Assembly: GCA_902551445.1 (NCBI GenBank)
Contig: CACDDB010000005.1
Span: forward strand, 1-46,402
Reading direction: 5' to 3'
Source of the DNA: an uncultured Pelagibacteraceae bacterium
GTDB taxonomy: Bacteria; Pseudomonadota; Alphaproteobacteria; Pelagibacterales; Pelagibacteraceae
DNA length: 46,402 bases
The notes beneath the pieces are model-generated. The model saw nothing but the letters and a program-made list of their open reading frames with translations. It did not search any database and was not told the DNA's origin. Both the position numbers and the translations under genes were made by a program. Shown in pieces: positions 27,376-36,872 of this stretch; positions within the stretch are counted from its first letter, which is position 1, and each line of letters opens with the position of its first letter.

Positions 27376-28245
27376 ATGACAAATAAATTAGCAATTATTG
27401 GTGGTAGTGGTTTGTATGATGTAGAAGAATTCAAAGATAGAGAGCTTTTAGATTTAAAAACTCCTTGGGGAAAACCATCAGATCAAATTTTAAAGACAAA
27501 ATTCAAGGGAAAAGAAGTATTTTTTCTACCAAGACATGGAAAAGGACATTTTATTTCTCCATCTCAAATAAATTTTAGAGCTAACATTGATGCATTAAAA
27601 CAACTAGGTGTATCAGATATCGTTTCTGTTTCTGCAGTTGGATCATTAAAAGAAGAATTAAATCCAGGAAAATTTGTAATTGTTGATCAATTTATTGACA
27701 GAACTTTTGCAAGAAATAAAACATTTTTTGATGATGAAATTGTTGCCCATGTTTCCATGGCCCATCCAACATCAAATGGTTTAATGAATGCATGCGAAGA
27801 TTCAATAAAGAAAGAGAAAATTCCTTATCAAAGAGGTGGTACGTACGTTGTTATGGAAGGACCCCAATTTTCTACCTTAGCAGAGTCTAATTTATATAGA
27901 TCATGGAAAGCAGATGTCATTGGTATGACTAATATGCCAGAGGCAAAATTAGCAAGAGAAGCAGAAATTAGATATGCATCTGTTTCAATGATTACAGATT
28001 ATGATTGTTGGCACCCTGATCATGCAAATGTAGATGTTCAGTCAGTAATTAAAGTATTGCTAGGTAATGCTGAAAAAGCAAAGAATATGATTAAAAATTT
28101 AATACAAAATTTTGAAAATCATATTGACCCAAAAGATCCAACAAATAATTGTTTAGACGTGGCAATTATAACAGCTCCAGAAAAGAGAACCCAAAAAACA
28201 AAAGATAAATTAAAAACAGTTGCAGGCAGAGTTCTAAATAAATGA
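27376..28245 (+). CDS. mtnP: S-methyl-5'-thioadenosine phosphorylase
   Basis: LAIIGGSGLYDVEEFKDRE, FLPRHGKGHFISPSQINFRANI, GTYVVMEGPQFSTLAESNLYRSWKADVIGMTNMPEAKLAREAE. Confidence 0.95.
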   Translation: MTNKLAIIGGSGLYDVEEFKDRELLDLKTPWGKPSDQILKTKFKGKEVFFLPRHGKGHFISPSQINFRANIDALKQLGVSDIVSVSAVGSLKEELNPGKFVIVDQFIDRTFARNKTFFDDEIVAHVSMAHPTSNGLMNACEDSIKKEKIPYQRGGTYVVMEGPQFSTLAESNLYRSWKADVIGMTNMPEAKLAREAEIRYASVSMITDYDCWHPDHANVDVQSVIKVLLGNAEKAKNMIKNLIQNFENHIDPKDPTNNCLDVAIITAPEKRTQKTKDKLKTVAGRVLNK

Positions 28246-29315
28246 AAATTGAAGGAAAAGAATATCGTACAATCTGGTTTGAAAACAATGTTGTAAAAAT
28301 TATTGATCAAACAAAACTTCCACATCAATTTATAATTAAAGATCTTAAAACAGTAAAAGATGCGATTAATGCTATAAAAGTTATGGAAGTTAGAGGAGCT
28401 CCTTTAATTGGAGCGACAGCTGCATATGGATTAGTTTTAGCTATAATAGAAAATAATGATCAGTCCTTTTTAAAAAAATCTAGTGAAAATTTAATTAGCT
28501 CTAGACCAACAGCTATTAATCTTAAATGGGCAGTTGATAGAATGATGAAAAAAATTTCAGGGGTAAATAGCGATCAAATTTTAAATATAGCATTAAATGA
28601 AGCAAAAGAAATCTGTGAAGAGGATATTAAGTTTTGTGAAAACATAGGTTTAAATGGTCTAAAAATAATTGAAGAAATTTACAATAAAAAAAAAGATACA
28701 GTAAATATTTTAACTCATTGTAATGCCGGTTGGCTTGCCACAATCAATTGGGGTACTGCTACTTCTCCAATTTATCATGCACATAAAAAAAAAATTCCGG
28801 TTCATGTTTGGGTTGACGAAACTAGACCAAGAAACCAAGGTGCAAATTTGACTTCTTATGAGTTAAACGAAGAGCAAATTCCAAATACAATTATTGCAGA
28901 TAATACTGGCGGAATATTAATGCAAAGAGGTGATGTTGATATGTGTATTGTTGGAACTGATAGAACTTTAGCTACTGGAGATGTTTGTAATAAAATTGGC
29001 ACATATCTAAAAGCTCTTGCAGCAAAAGATAACAATGTTCCTTTCTATGTGGCACTGCCAAGTTCAACAATAGATTGGAACATTAAAGATTATAAAGATA
29101 TTCCTATTGAAGAAAGAAGTTCAGAAGAACTTTCTAGTGTAGAAGGTTTAGATGAAAGTGGAAATGTTAAAAAAATTCAGGTTTATCCTAAAAAAAGCAA
29201 AGCAATGAATTTAGCTTTTGATGTAACTCCAGCAAAATACGTTACAGGTTTAATAACAGAAAAAGGAGTCTGCGAAGCTTCTTCTAATGGATTAAAAAAT
29301 TTATTTAATAGATAA
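28242..29315 (+). CDS. mtnA: S-methyl-5-thioribose-1-phosphate isomerase (or 5-deoxyribose-1-P isomerase)
   Basis: VMEVRGAPLIGATAAYGL, ILTHCNAGWLATINWGTATSPIYHAHKKKIPVHVWVDETRPRNQGANLTSYEL, VGTDRTLATGDVCNKIGTY. Confidence 0.95.
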   Translation: MKIEGKEYRTIWFENNVVKIIDQTKLPHQFIIKDLKTVKDAINAIKVMEVRGAPLIGATAAYGLVLAIIENNDQSFLKKSSENLISSRPTAINLKWAVDRMMKKISGVNSDQILNIALNEAKEICEEDIKFCENIGLNGLKIIEEIYNKKKDTVNILTHCNAGWLATINWGTATSPIYHAHKKKIPVHVWVDETRPRNQGANLTSYELNEEQIPNTIIADNTGGILMQRGDVDMCIVGTDRTLATGDVCNKIGTYLKALAAKDNNVPFYVALPSSTIDWNIKDYKDIPIEERSSEELSSVEGLDESGNVKKIQVYPKKSKAMNLAFDVTPAKYVTGLITEKGVCEASSNGLKNLFNR

Positions 29316-30253
29316 ATTAAACTGTATTTATTTTTTTTACCATTTAGTAAAAAATCGGATATTTGATTAGCGACCATTTCAGCAACTACAATTGATGCTT
29401 CAGTAGTTGAAGCTGCGATGTGAGGAGTCAGTACTGCTTTAGGATTGTTAAACAGTATGTTTTCTTTAGCTGGTTCTTTAGAAAATACATCGACAGCTGC
29501 TCCTGCAATTAAGTTTTCGTTTAATGCATCATTTAAATCATTTTCATCAATTATATTTCCTCTTGCTGCATTAATTATATAAGAAGTTGGTTTCATTTTT
29601 TTAAAGTTTTCTTTTGTAAGCATAGGTTTTCCATCTGCAGCAGCTTTACAATGAAAGCTTATAATGTCACTTTTGCTTATTAAATCATCAAAACTTACAT
29701 TTTCTACATGTGGATAATCTTTTTTTCTAGATTCCAATGATTTTGAATTTACTAATATTTTCATATCAAAGCCTTTAACAAGATTACTTAGCCTTACTCC
29801 AACATTTCCAAAACCAATTATTCCCAATGTTTTTTTCGAAAGTTCAGTACCTTTGATGTTTTTTTTCTCCCACTGACCCTTGTGAGTAGTTTCATTTGCA
29901 AAAGGAGTTTTTCTAAGTACAGACATTATTAATGCAAATGCATGTTCTGCTGTTGCATTTGCGTTTCCACCTGGAGTATTCATAACTATCATATTTTTTT
30001 CTTTAGCAGTTGAAACATCTATATTGTCTACTCCTGCACCAGCTCTTCCTATTACTTTTAAATTTTTTGCAGCTTCAATGATTTTTTTTGTTACTTTTGT
30101 AGCTGATCTAACAACCATTCCGTCGTATTCAGGAATAATTTTAACAATCTCATCCTCTGAAAGGCCCGTTTTTACATCTACTGCAATTTTGTTTTTCTCA
30201 AAAATTTTCTGAGCAACAGAGCTCATTGAGTCTGAAATTAGAACTTTAGGCAT
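29183..30253 (-). CDS. serA: D-3-phosphoglycerate dehydrogenase, short form; true 3' end probably near 29317
   Basis: VIGRAGAGVDNIDVSTAKEKNMIVMNTPGGNANATAEHAFALIM, LGIIGFGNVGVRLS, INAARGNIIDE, LTPHIAASTTEAS; C-terminal 44 aa are antisense to mtnA. Confidence 0.9.
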   Translation of the reverse strand: MPKVLISDSMSSVAQKIFEKNKIAVDVKTGLSEDEIVKIIPEYDGMVVRSATKVTKKIIEAAKNLKVIGRAGAGVDNIDVSTAKEKNMIVMNTPGGNANATAEHAFALIMSVLRKTPFANETTHKGQWEKKNIKGTELSKKTLGIIGFGNVGVRLSNLVKGFDMKILVNSKSLESRKKDYPHVENVSFDDLISKSDIISFHCKAAADGKPMLTKENFKKMKPTSYIINAARGNIIDENDLNDALNENLIAGAAVDVFSKEPAKENILFNNPKAVLTPHIAASTTEASIVVAEMVANQISDFLLNGKKNKYSLIYLLNKFFNPLEEASQTPFSVIKPVTYFAGVTSKAKFIALLFLG

Positions 30254-31400
30254 TATTTTTTACAGAATTATAAGCCCAATCAATCCAAGGCAAAAGAGCT
30301 TTCATGTCACTGTTTTGCACAGTTGATCCTCCCCATATCCTTATACTAGGAGGTGCTTTAGGATAACCATTAATATCATTTGCCACACCTTCCTTTTCAA
30401 GAAGTGAGAACAATTTTTTCAATACTCCTCTTTGATCTTCCTCGTTATGTTTTGTAAACCAATCATCTTTGATTAAAACTGTGATACTAGTTGAAGATCT
30501 AATGTTTTTATCTTCACACATAAATTTAAAATTATCATTTTTTTGAATCCAATCTTCTACAATTTTTAAATTTTGATTTGAAATTTTTACTAATTCTTTA
30601 GTTCCCCCTACAGACTCAACCCAGTTTAAAGCATCCAAGCCATCTTCAACACAAATCATTGATGGGGTGTTAATTGTTCCACCTTCAAATATACCTTTAA
30701 TTAATTTTTTCTTACTAGCCAATCTAAATAATTTTGGAATAGGCCAAGAAGGAACATGAGTTTCTAATCTTTGAACTGCACGAGGAGACAAGGCTATCAT
30801 TCCATGAGCAGCTTCTGCTCCTAAAACTTTTTGCCAGGACCATGTAATTACATCAAGTTTACTATAATCAATATCCATAGCAAAAATACCTGATGTTGCA
30901 TCACAAATTGTTAAACCTTCTCTATCATTAGGTATCCAATCACCGTTTGGAATTCTAACCCCTGCTGTTGTTCCATTCCAAGTAAAGACTACATCATTTT
31001 TAAAGTTTACTTTAGATAAATCAGGAAGAACTCCATAATCTGTTACGTAGCTGTTTACGTCTTTTATTTTTAATTGATCAAGTATATCTATTACCCAATC
31101 TTTTCCAAAATTTTCCCAAGCTAAAACATCAACACCTCTACATCCTAAAAGAGACCACAAAGCTGCTTCCAAAGCTCCAGTATTTGACCCAGTCATTATA
31201 CCTACATAATACCCATCAGGTAATTGAAGAATTTTTTTTGATTTTACTATCACTTCGTTAAGTTTTTCCTTACATACTTTATGTCTATGAGATCTTCCTA
31301 TAGGAGAACTTTTTAATACATCTATTGTCCAACCAGGACGTTTTGAACATGGGCCACTAGAAAAATTTGGATTTTTAGGTTTAGTACTTGGTTTTTCCAT
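30246..31400 (-). CDS. serC: Phosphoserine aminotransferase
   Basis: KPKNPNFSSGPCSKRPGWTIDVL, GRSHRHKVCKEKL, DATSGIFAMDIDYSKLDVITWSWQKVLGAEAAHGM. Confidence 0.92.
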   Translation of the reverse strand: MEKPSTKPKNPNFSSGPCSKRPGWTIDVLKSSPIGRSHRHKVCKEKLNEVIVKSKKILQLPDGYYVGIMTGSNTGALEAALWSLLGCRGVDVLAWENFGKDWVIDILDQLKIKDVNSYVTDYGVLPDLSKVNFKNDVVFTWNGTTAGVRIPNGDWIPNDREGLTICDATSGIFAMDIDYSKLDVITWSWQKVLGAEAAHGMIALSPRAVQRLETHVPSWPIPKLFRLASKKKLIKGIFEGGTINTPSMICVEDGLDALNWVESVGGTKELVKISNQNLKIVEDWIQKNDNFKFMCEDKNIRSSTSITVLIKDDWFTKHNEEDQRGVLKKLFSLLEKEGVANDINGYPKAPPSIRIWGGSTVQNSDMKALLPWIDWAYNSVKNNA

Positions 31401-31513
31401 AAAGACTTTTACCTATATTGTTTTTAAAAAATTTATCATTATTTTTTTTATATATATATTTTAGAAATAAACTATAGAAATTGATTCAGCTAAACAAATT
31501 AAGATTTTTTGTT

Positions 31514-32716
31514 TTATTCAAAATCGTATGCCACCAAACCATCCAATGGTTTAGGATCAAACCATGTAGATTTGGGCGGCATATTCAATTTATTATCCGC
31601 AAAGCTTATTACATTTTCCATTTGTGTAGCAAATAAAGCAAAGCCAACTTTAGCTTCTCCAGAATCCACTTTTGCTTCAATTCCTTCTAAACCATGAAAA
31701 CCAGCCAAAAAATCTATTCTATTATCGTGTCTAGGATCTCCAATACCTAAAATAGGCTCTAGTAAATAGTAGTGCAACAAATTTATATCTAAATTAATAA
31801 TGTGAAATAAATTTTGATGGGGTTTTTCTTTAAGCTCCAAAGAGTACCATTGTTTTTCAAAATACATACCAAATATTTGAGATCTTGCAGGCCTGTATGA
31901 AGAATTTTGTTTTTCGACTTTAAATTTTTTTTTAACTTCCTTAATAAAATCTTTAGGTGAATAACCATATAAATCTTTAATAAGTCTGTTATAATCAAGT
32001 ATTCTTGCTTGGCTTGTAGGAAAAATTGCTATCATAAAATAATTGTATGCTTCTTCGCCAGAGTGGTTAGGGTTTTTATGTTGCTTAAATTTTGAGAGTT
32101 TTAATAAAGCTTCCATTCTATGATGTCCATCAGCAATATAAATTCTATTTATAGAATTAAACAAATCACGTATTTGTAATACTTTTTTTTCATCATTCAG
32201 CAGCCACATTTCATGTTTGTTTTCATCCATGCCTTTAAAAGAATAAACTGGAGAATTAACCAATTCTTTTTCTATTAAATCGTTAAGTTGTTTATTATCA
32301 GGATAAACAGCATATATAGGACCTATTTGTGCATTTAAATTATCCATTTGTTTCATTCTTCTTTGTGATCTTTCAAAGAAAATTTCTTCATGACCTCTAA
32401 TATGTAAATTATCATAAGCAGACAATTTTGCAGTACCAACTATACCAACTTGTGAATGATCTTCTGTCGAAATTTTGTAAATATAAAATGAATTTTTATT
32501 ATCTTTAGTCAGTATAGATTTTGTTTTCATTAATTCAAATTTTTCTTTTGACTTAGAGTCATTATCTGACTCAAAAATATTTAAATAACTCCAGGGATTA
32601 TTTTTTTTGTGATTCTTGACTATGTCTTTTGACATATGATCAGTGCTAGCAATGGTTACTGATGCTGCATTTTCTTTGGTCGGCCTCAATCCTTTAAATG
32701 GGTTTATAAAATACAT
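31514..32716 (-). CDS. DUF1015 family protein
   Basis: INPFKGLRPT, FERSQRRMKQMDNLNAQIGPIYAVY, RIYIADGHHRMEALLKL, next to serA/serC. Confidence 0.8.
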   Translation of the reverse strand: MYFINPFKGLRPTKENAASVTIASTDHMSKDIVKNHKKNNPWSYLNIFESDNDSKSKEKFELMKTKSILTKDNKNSFYIYKISTEDHSQVGIVGTAKLSAYDNLHIRGHEEIFFERSQRRMKQMDNLNAQIGPIYAVYPDNKQLNDLIEKELVNSPVYSFKGMDENKHEMWLLNDEKKVLQIRDLFNSINRIYIADGHHRMEALLKLSKFKQHKNPNHSGEEAYNYFMIAIFPTSQARILDYNRLIKDLYGYSPKDFIKEVKKKFKVEKQNSSYRPARSQIFGMYFEKQWYSLELKEKPHQNLFHIINLDINLLHYYLLEPILGIGDPRHDNRIDFLAGFHGLEGIEAKVDSGEAKVGFALFATQMENVISFADNKLNMPPKSTWFDPKPLDGLVAYDFE

Positions 32717-32797
32717 GCAGATATTTAATTAATAGAACCAAATAGAACAATACTTTTTTTAATATATAATTAGTACTAATAATGATTATTATTGCTG

Positions 32798-34159
32798 TTA
32801 TGCGATTTTAGGTAGTTTTTCTAAAGCTTTATTTACTTCACTCTCATTATATTTGTCTTCAGAAAGTTTATTATTGAAATAATCCCCATAAGCTTGCATG
32901 TCAAAGTGTCCATGGCCACATAAATTAAATAGAATTGTTTTCTTTTCTCCTTTTTTTTTGCATTCAAGAGCCGCATCTATTGCTCCTTTTACTGCATGAG
33001 TAGCCTCTGGAGCCGGAACAATTCCTTCTGCATTTGCAAATTTTACACCTGCATCAAAACATTCTTTTTGACCAAACGCTTTAGCTTCAACGGCCCCTAT
33101 ATCCACAAGATGACTTACCATTGGTGCCATACCATGATATCTCAAACCACCAGAATGTGTTGATGGAGGCATAAAGGAAGAGCCAAGTGTATGCATTTTA
33201 ACTAAAGGAGTTCTATTCCCTGTATCACCAAAATCATATGCAAACTTACCTTTTGTTAAAGAAGGACAAGATTTTGGTTCACATGCAATCACTCTGATAT
33301 CTTTCTTTTCTCTAAATTTTTTTCCAAGAAATGGAAAAACTAATCCTGAAAAATTACTTCCACCACCTGTACATCCAACTAATATATCTGGATAATCATC
33401 TGCCATTTCCATTTGTATTATAGCTTCATTACCAACTATGGTTTGATGCATTAAAACATGGTTTAAAACACTTCCTAATGAATATTTTGTATTGTTGTCT
33501 TGTGCAGCCATTTCTACTGCTTCAGATATAGCAATGCCTAAGCTTCCTGTGTTATTTGGATCTTTTTCCAGAATTGCTTTACCAGTTGGAGTCCGATTTG
33601 ATGGACTTGCATAACAGTTTGCACCAAAAGTTTGCATAATCATTTTTCTGTATGGTTTTTGTTCGTAGCTTACTTTAACCATATAAACATCAAGCTCGAT
33701 TTTAAAAATCGAACATGCAAAAGCAAGTGAACTTCCCCATTGACCTGCACCAGTTTCAGTTGTAATTTTTTTTGTTCCTTCTTCTTTATTGTAAAAAGCT
33801 TGAGCAACAGCAGTATTAGGTTTATGACTTCCTGTAGGACTTACACCTTCGTATTTATAATAAATTTTTGCAGGAGTATCTAAAGCTTTTTCAAGTTTTC
33901 TTGCCCTGTATAATGGTGAAGGTCTCCATTGCTTATAAATTTCCCTAACTGGTTCTGGAATTTCAATTTCTCTTTCTTGCGAAACTTCTTGGCCAATAAG
34001 TGCCATTGGAAATAATGGAGCTAAATCATCTGGCCCAACAGGTTTATGTGTTCCAGGATGTAAAACTGGAGACAGAGGTTTTGGAAGGTCTGCAGCAATA
34101 TTATACCAAGCTTTTGGCATTTTGCTTTCTTCTAGTAAAAATTTAATTTTATCAGACAT
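32798..34159 (-). CDS. TrpB2-type PLP-dependent tryptophan synthase beta-like protein
   Basis: YEGVSPTGSHKPNTAVAQAFYNKEEGTKKITTETGAGQWGSSLAFAC, VGCTGGGSNFSGLVFPFLGKK, NLCGHGHFDMQAY; N-terminal extension typical of TrpB2. Confidence 0.92.
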   Translation of the reverse strand: MSDKIKFLLEESKMPKAWYNIAADLPKPLSPVLHPGTHKPVGPDDLAPLFPMALIGQEVSQEREIEIPEPVREIYKQWRPSPLYRARKLEKALDTPAKIYYKYEGVSPTGSHKPNTAVAQAFYNKEEGTKKITTETGAGQWGSSLAFACSIFKIELDVYMVKVSYEQKPYRKMIMQTFGANCYASPSNRTPTGKAILEKDPNNTGSLGIAISEAVEMAAQDNNTKYSLGSVLNHVLMHQTIVGNEAIIQMEMADDYPDILVGCTGGGSNFSGLVFPFLGKKFREKKDIRVIACEPKSCPSLTKGKFAYDFGDTGNRTPLVKMHTLGSSFMPPSTHSGGLRYHGMAPMVSHLVDIGAVEAKAFGQKECFDAGVKFANAEGIVPAPEATHAVKGAIDAALECKKKGEKKTILFNLCGHGHFDMQAYGDYFNNKLSEDKYNESEVNKALEKLPKIA

Positions 34160-34214
34160 TTTATTTTTATGATAGTTTGTTATGTATAGAAATTAAAATC
34201 AAGTATTAATTGTA

Positions 34215-34874
34215 ATGATAGAATTGAAAAAAGAAGTAATAAAATATGCTCAAAAGCTTAATAGCACAAATTTATCACCTTTAAGATCAGGAAATGTTTC
34301 GGTAAGAGCAACTCAAGATGGAGTTGAGGGATTTCTTCTTACTCCGTCAGGAAAGAGGTATGAAACATTGATACCTGAAGATATAGTTTTTTTAGCTTTA
34401 AAAGAAAAATACGATAATCTTAAATTATTTAATACAGGACTTAATCCTTCATCAGAATGGAGATTTCATCAAGATATTTATTTAAAAAAGATTGAAGCAA
34501 AAGCCATAGTTCACGCACATTCTCCAAATGCTACAGCAGTTTCTTCACACGGAAAATCAATTCCTGCTTTTCACTATATGGTAGCATTAGCTGGTGGAGA
34601 CGATATTAAATGTTCAGAATATGCAACATTTGGAACTGACGAACTGTCAATAAATATTCTTAAAGCCTTAGAAAAAAGAAAGGCCTGTTTAATGTCAAAC
34701 CACGGACAGGTTGCATTTGGTACAAATTTAAAACAAGCATTTGAACTTGCAGAAGAAGTAGAAAATATTTGCCATCAATACATAATTGCTTTAAAAATTG
34801 GTAATCCAAAGATTCTCTCATGGGCTGAGATGAATAAGATTTTGGATAAGATAAAGCATTACAAAAAAGCATAA
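34215..34874 (+). CDS. Class II aldolase/adducin-family aldolase
   Basis: SGNVSVRATQDGVEGFLLTPSGKRYETLIPEDIV, PSSEWRFHQDIYLKKIEAKAIVHAHSPNATAVS, IPAFHYMVALAGGDDIKCSEYATFGTDELS, NHGQVAFG. Confidence 0.9.
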   Translation: MIELKKEVIKYAQKLNSTNLSPLRSGNVSVRATQDGVEGFLLTPSGKRYETLIPEDIVFLALKEKYDNLKLFNTGLNPSSEWRFHQDIYLKKIEAKAIVHAHSPNATAVSSHGKSIPAFHYMVALAGGDDIKCSEYATFGTDELSINILKALEKRKACLMSNHGQVAFGTNLKQAFELAEEVENICHQYIIALKIGNPKILSWAEMNKILDKIKHYKKA

Positions 34875-34900
34875 TTTTTTTGTAATAACTTAAGGGAGCT

Positions 34901-35941
34901 ATGACAAAAGTAGGTGAGCATATAACATTAGATATTATTGGTACTAATAAGGAATATTCACCATCATTTTATGAAAAATTAGTTTATAAAATTGCAAAAA
35001 AATCAAAAGTTACTGTTCTAGGTATATCAAAACATAAATTTGAGCCACAAGGATTCACAATGGTAGCCTTATTAGCAGAAAGTCATATTAGTTTTCATAC
35101 TTTTCCTGAAAAAGGAATTATAAGCTTTGATTTTTTTACTTGTGGAAAGGTTTCTCCATCAATAGCCTTAGATATAATTAAAAAAGAAATTAACCATAAA
35201 AGAATTGTTAAAAAGGAATTTAATAGAGACTCTCTAGGTTTATACGATGACATTTACAGTTCACCTGGCCAAAAAAAATATTATGTAGTTAAAAAATATT
35301 TAGAAAATTTTACGTCAAAAGTTGGTCAGCACATAGAAATTATTGATATTGAAGAGTTTGGTAAATCATTATTCATAGATAACGAACTACAAGTTGCTGA
35401 AAAAGATGAGCATCTTTATAGTTCTACATTTGTAAATTCAGGAATGAAGCTAAGTAAGAAAAAAGATAATGCAGCAATAATTGGAGGCGGAGACGGCGGT
35501 GTTGCGAGAGAATGTATTAGTCAAAATTTTAATTTTATTGACTGGTATGAATTGGATCCAGAAGTAGTAGAGGTTTGTGATAAACATTTGTCTAAAGTAG
35601 GCCAAAGAGCTACAAAGAAAAATTCTGTGAAATGTATATGGGGAGATGCGTTTGAAAGTATAAAAAAAATTGAAGATAATAAATATGATAAAATATTTGT
35701 GGATTTAAATGACGATCAATACTGTATAGACCTTGCGGCTAAAAATATAAAATCAATAAAGAGAATTTTAAAATCTAATGGTACTATAACGGCTCAAGTG
35801 GGAAGCCAAGACAAAAAGCCTAAACAAGTTAGAAATTGGTTAAAATTGCTTAATAAGAACTTTGGTAATGCTGAATTAGATAGAGTCTACATACCAAGTT
35901 TTGACTGTAGTTGGAATTTTGCCTCGTCAATAAACAATTAA
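34901..35941 (+). CDS. S-adenosylmethionine decarboxylase - spermidine synthase fusion
   Basis: N-terminal SpeD: GFTMVALLAESHISFHTFPEKGIISFDFFTCG; C-terminal SpeE: AIIGGGDGGVARECISQNFNFIDWYELDPEVVEVCDKHL, DKIFVDLNDDQ. Confidence 0.92.
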   Translation: MTKVGEHITLDIIGTNKEYSPSFYEKLVYKIAKKSKVTVLGISKHKFEPQGFTMVALLAESHISFHTFPEKGIISFDFFTCGKVSPSIALDIIKKEINHKRIVKKEFNRDSLGLYDDIYSSPGQKKYYVVKKYLENFTSKVGQHIEIIDIEEFGKSLFIDNELQVAEKDEHLYSSTFVNSGMKLSKKKDNAAIIGGGDGGVARECISQNFNFIDWYELDPEVVEVCDKHLSKVGQRATKKNSVKCIWGDAFESIKKIEDNKYDKIFVDLNDDQYCIDLAAKNIKSIKRILKSNGTITAQVGSQDKKPKQVRNWLKLLNKNFGNAELDRVYIPSFDCSWNFASSINN

Positions 35942-36000
35942 TTTATCTTTTTAAATCTTCAAATTTGTGGAATAATCTAACTTATATTTTTGGAGGGAAA

Positions 36001-36828
36001 ATGAATATAATAAAAAGATTCAGCTTAGGTTTATTGATAAGTTTGTTTTTATCAATATCTGCTAACGCTGACAAAATAAGAATAGGTACGGAGGGAGCTT
36101 ACCCACCTTGGAATTCAAAAGATGCTTCAGGCAAACTAATTGGATTTGAGGTTGAGTTAGCTTGGTCGCTTTGCAGATATATGGGGAAACAATGCGAAAT
36201 TGTTGAACAAGATTGGGATGGAATGATTCCAGCGCTCATAATGAGAAAGTTCGATGCAATTATGGCAGGAATGTCTATTACTGCAGAAAGACAAAAAGCA
36301 ATTAGTTTTTCACAAGGTTATGCTGATGAAGTTGCTCAATTAGCAGTGATGAAAGGATCTAGTTTAGAAGGTATGGATACACCATCGGGTATAAATTTAT
36401 CTATAGGCGGATCAGATGTTAAAAAAGCTCTTAAAACCTTAACAGGAGCTCTTGCAGGAAAAACTGTTTGTGTTCAAACAGCTACAATTCACCAAAACTT
36501 TTTAGATTCAGGTGACGTTGGTAAAGTAAATGTTAGAACTTATAAAACTCAAGACGAAGTAAACTTAGACTTAGCTTCAGGAAGATGTGATGCTGCATTA
36601 GCTGCTGCAGTTGCATTCACTGATTATGCTGAAAAATCAGGCAAACCAGTTGTACTTGTAGGCCCAACTTTTTCTGGTGGCGCTTTTGGTAATGGTGTTG
36701 GAGTTGGTATTAGACAAGATGATACTGAGCTATTAAAAGCTTTTAACAAAGCCATTGATAAAGCTAGAAAAAATGGAGACATTAGCAGAATCGCAACTAA
36801 ATGGTTTGGTTTCGACGCTTCTATGTAA
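36001..36828 (+). CDS. Amino-acid (Lys/Arg/Orn-like) ABC transporter substrate-binding protein
   Basis: Internal ATG at 36001 preceded by ggaggg and followed by a signal peptide; RIGTEGAYPPWNSKDASGKLIGFEVELAWSLCRYMGKQCEIVEQDWDGMIPALIMRKFDAIMAGMSITAERQKAISFSQGY. Confidence 0.9.
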   Translation: MNIIKRFSLGLLISLFLSISANADKIRIGTEGAYPPWNSKDASGKLIGFEVELAWSLCRYMGKQCEIVEQDWDGMIPALIMRKFDAIMAGMSITAERQKAISFSQGYADEVAQLAVMKGSSLEGMDTPSGINLSIGGSDVKKALKTLTGALAGKTVCVQTATIHQNFLDSGDVGKVNVRTYKTQDEVNLDLASGRCDAALAAAVAFTDYAEKSGKPVVLVGPTFSGGAFGNGVGVGIRQDDTELLKAFNKAIDKARKNGDISRIATKWFGFDASM

Positions 36829-36842
36829 TTAATTTTAGATTT

Positions 36843-36865
36843 GGCGACTATACTATATAGTCGCC
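36843..36865 (+). promoter_or_regulatory. Intergenic stem-loop between binding-protein and permease genes
   Basis: ggcgactata-cta-tatagtcgcc, perfect 10-bp stem. Confidence 0.75.
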
Positions 36866-36872
36866 AGTCTGT

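Noticed and set aside
28119-34872. ORFs 28119..28328, 30024..30212, 31509..31697, 31789..31998, 34660..34872
   Set aside because: Overlap mtnP/mtnA, serA, DUF1015 and aldolase genes with no independent support.
35911-36000. 30-aa N-terminal extension of the amino-acid binding protein
   Set aside because: Overlaps the speD-speE stop region; signal peptide and ribosome-binding-like ggaggg place the start at 36001.
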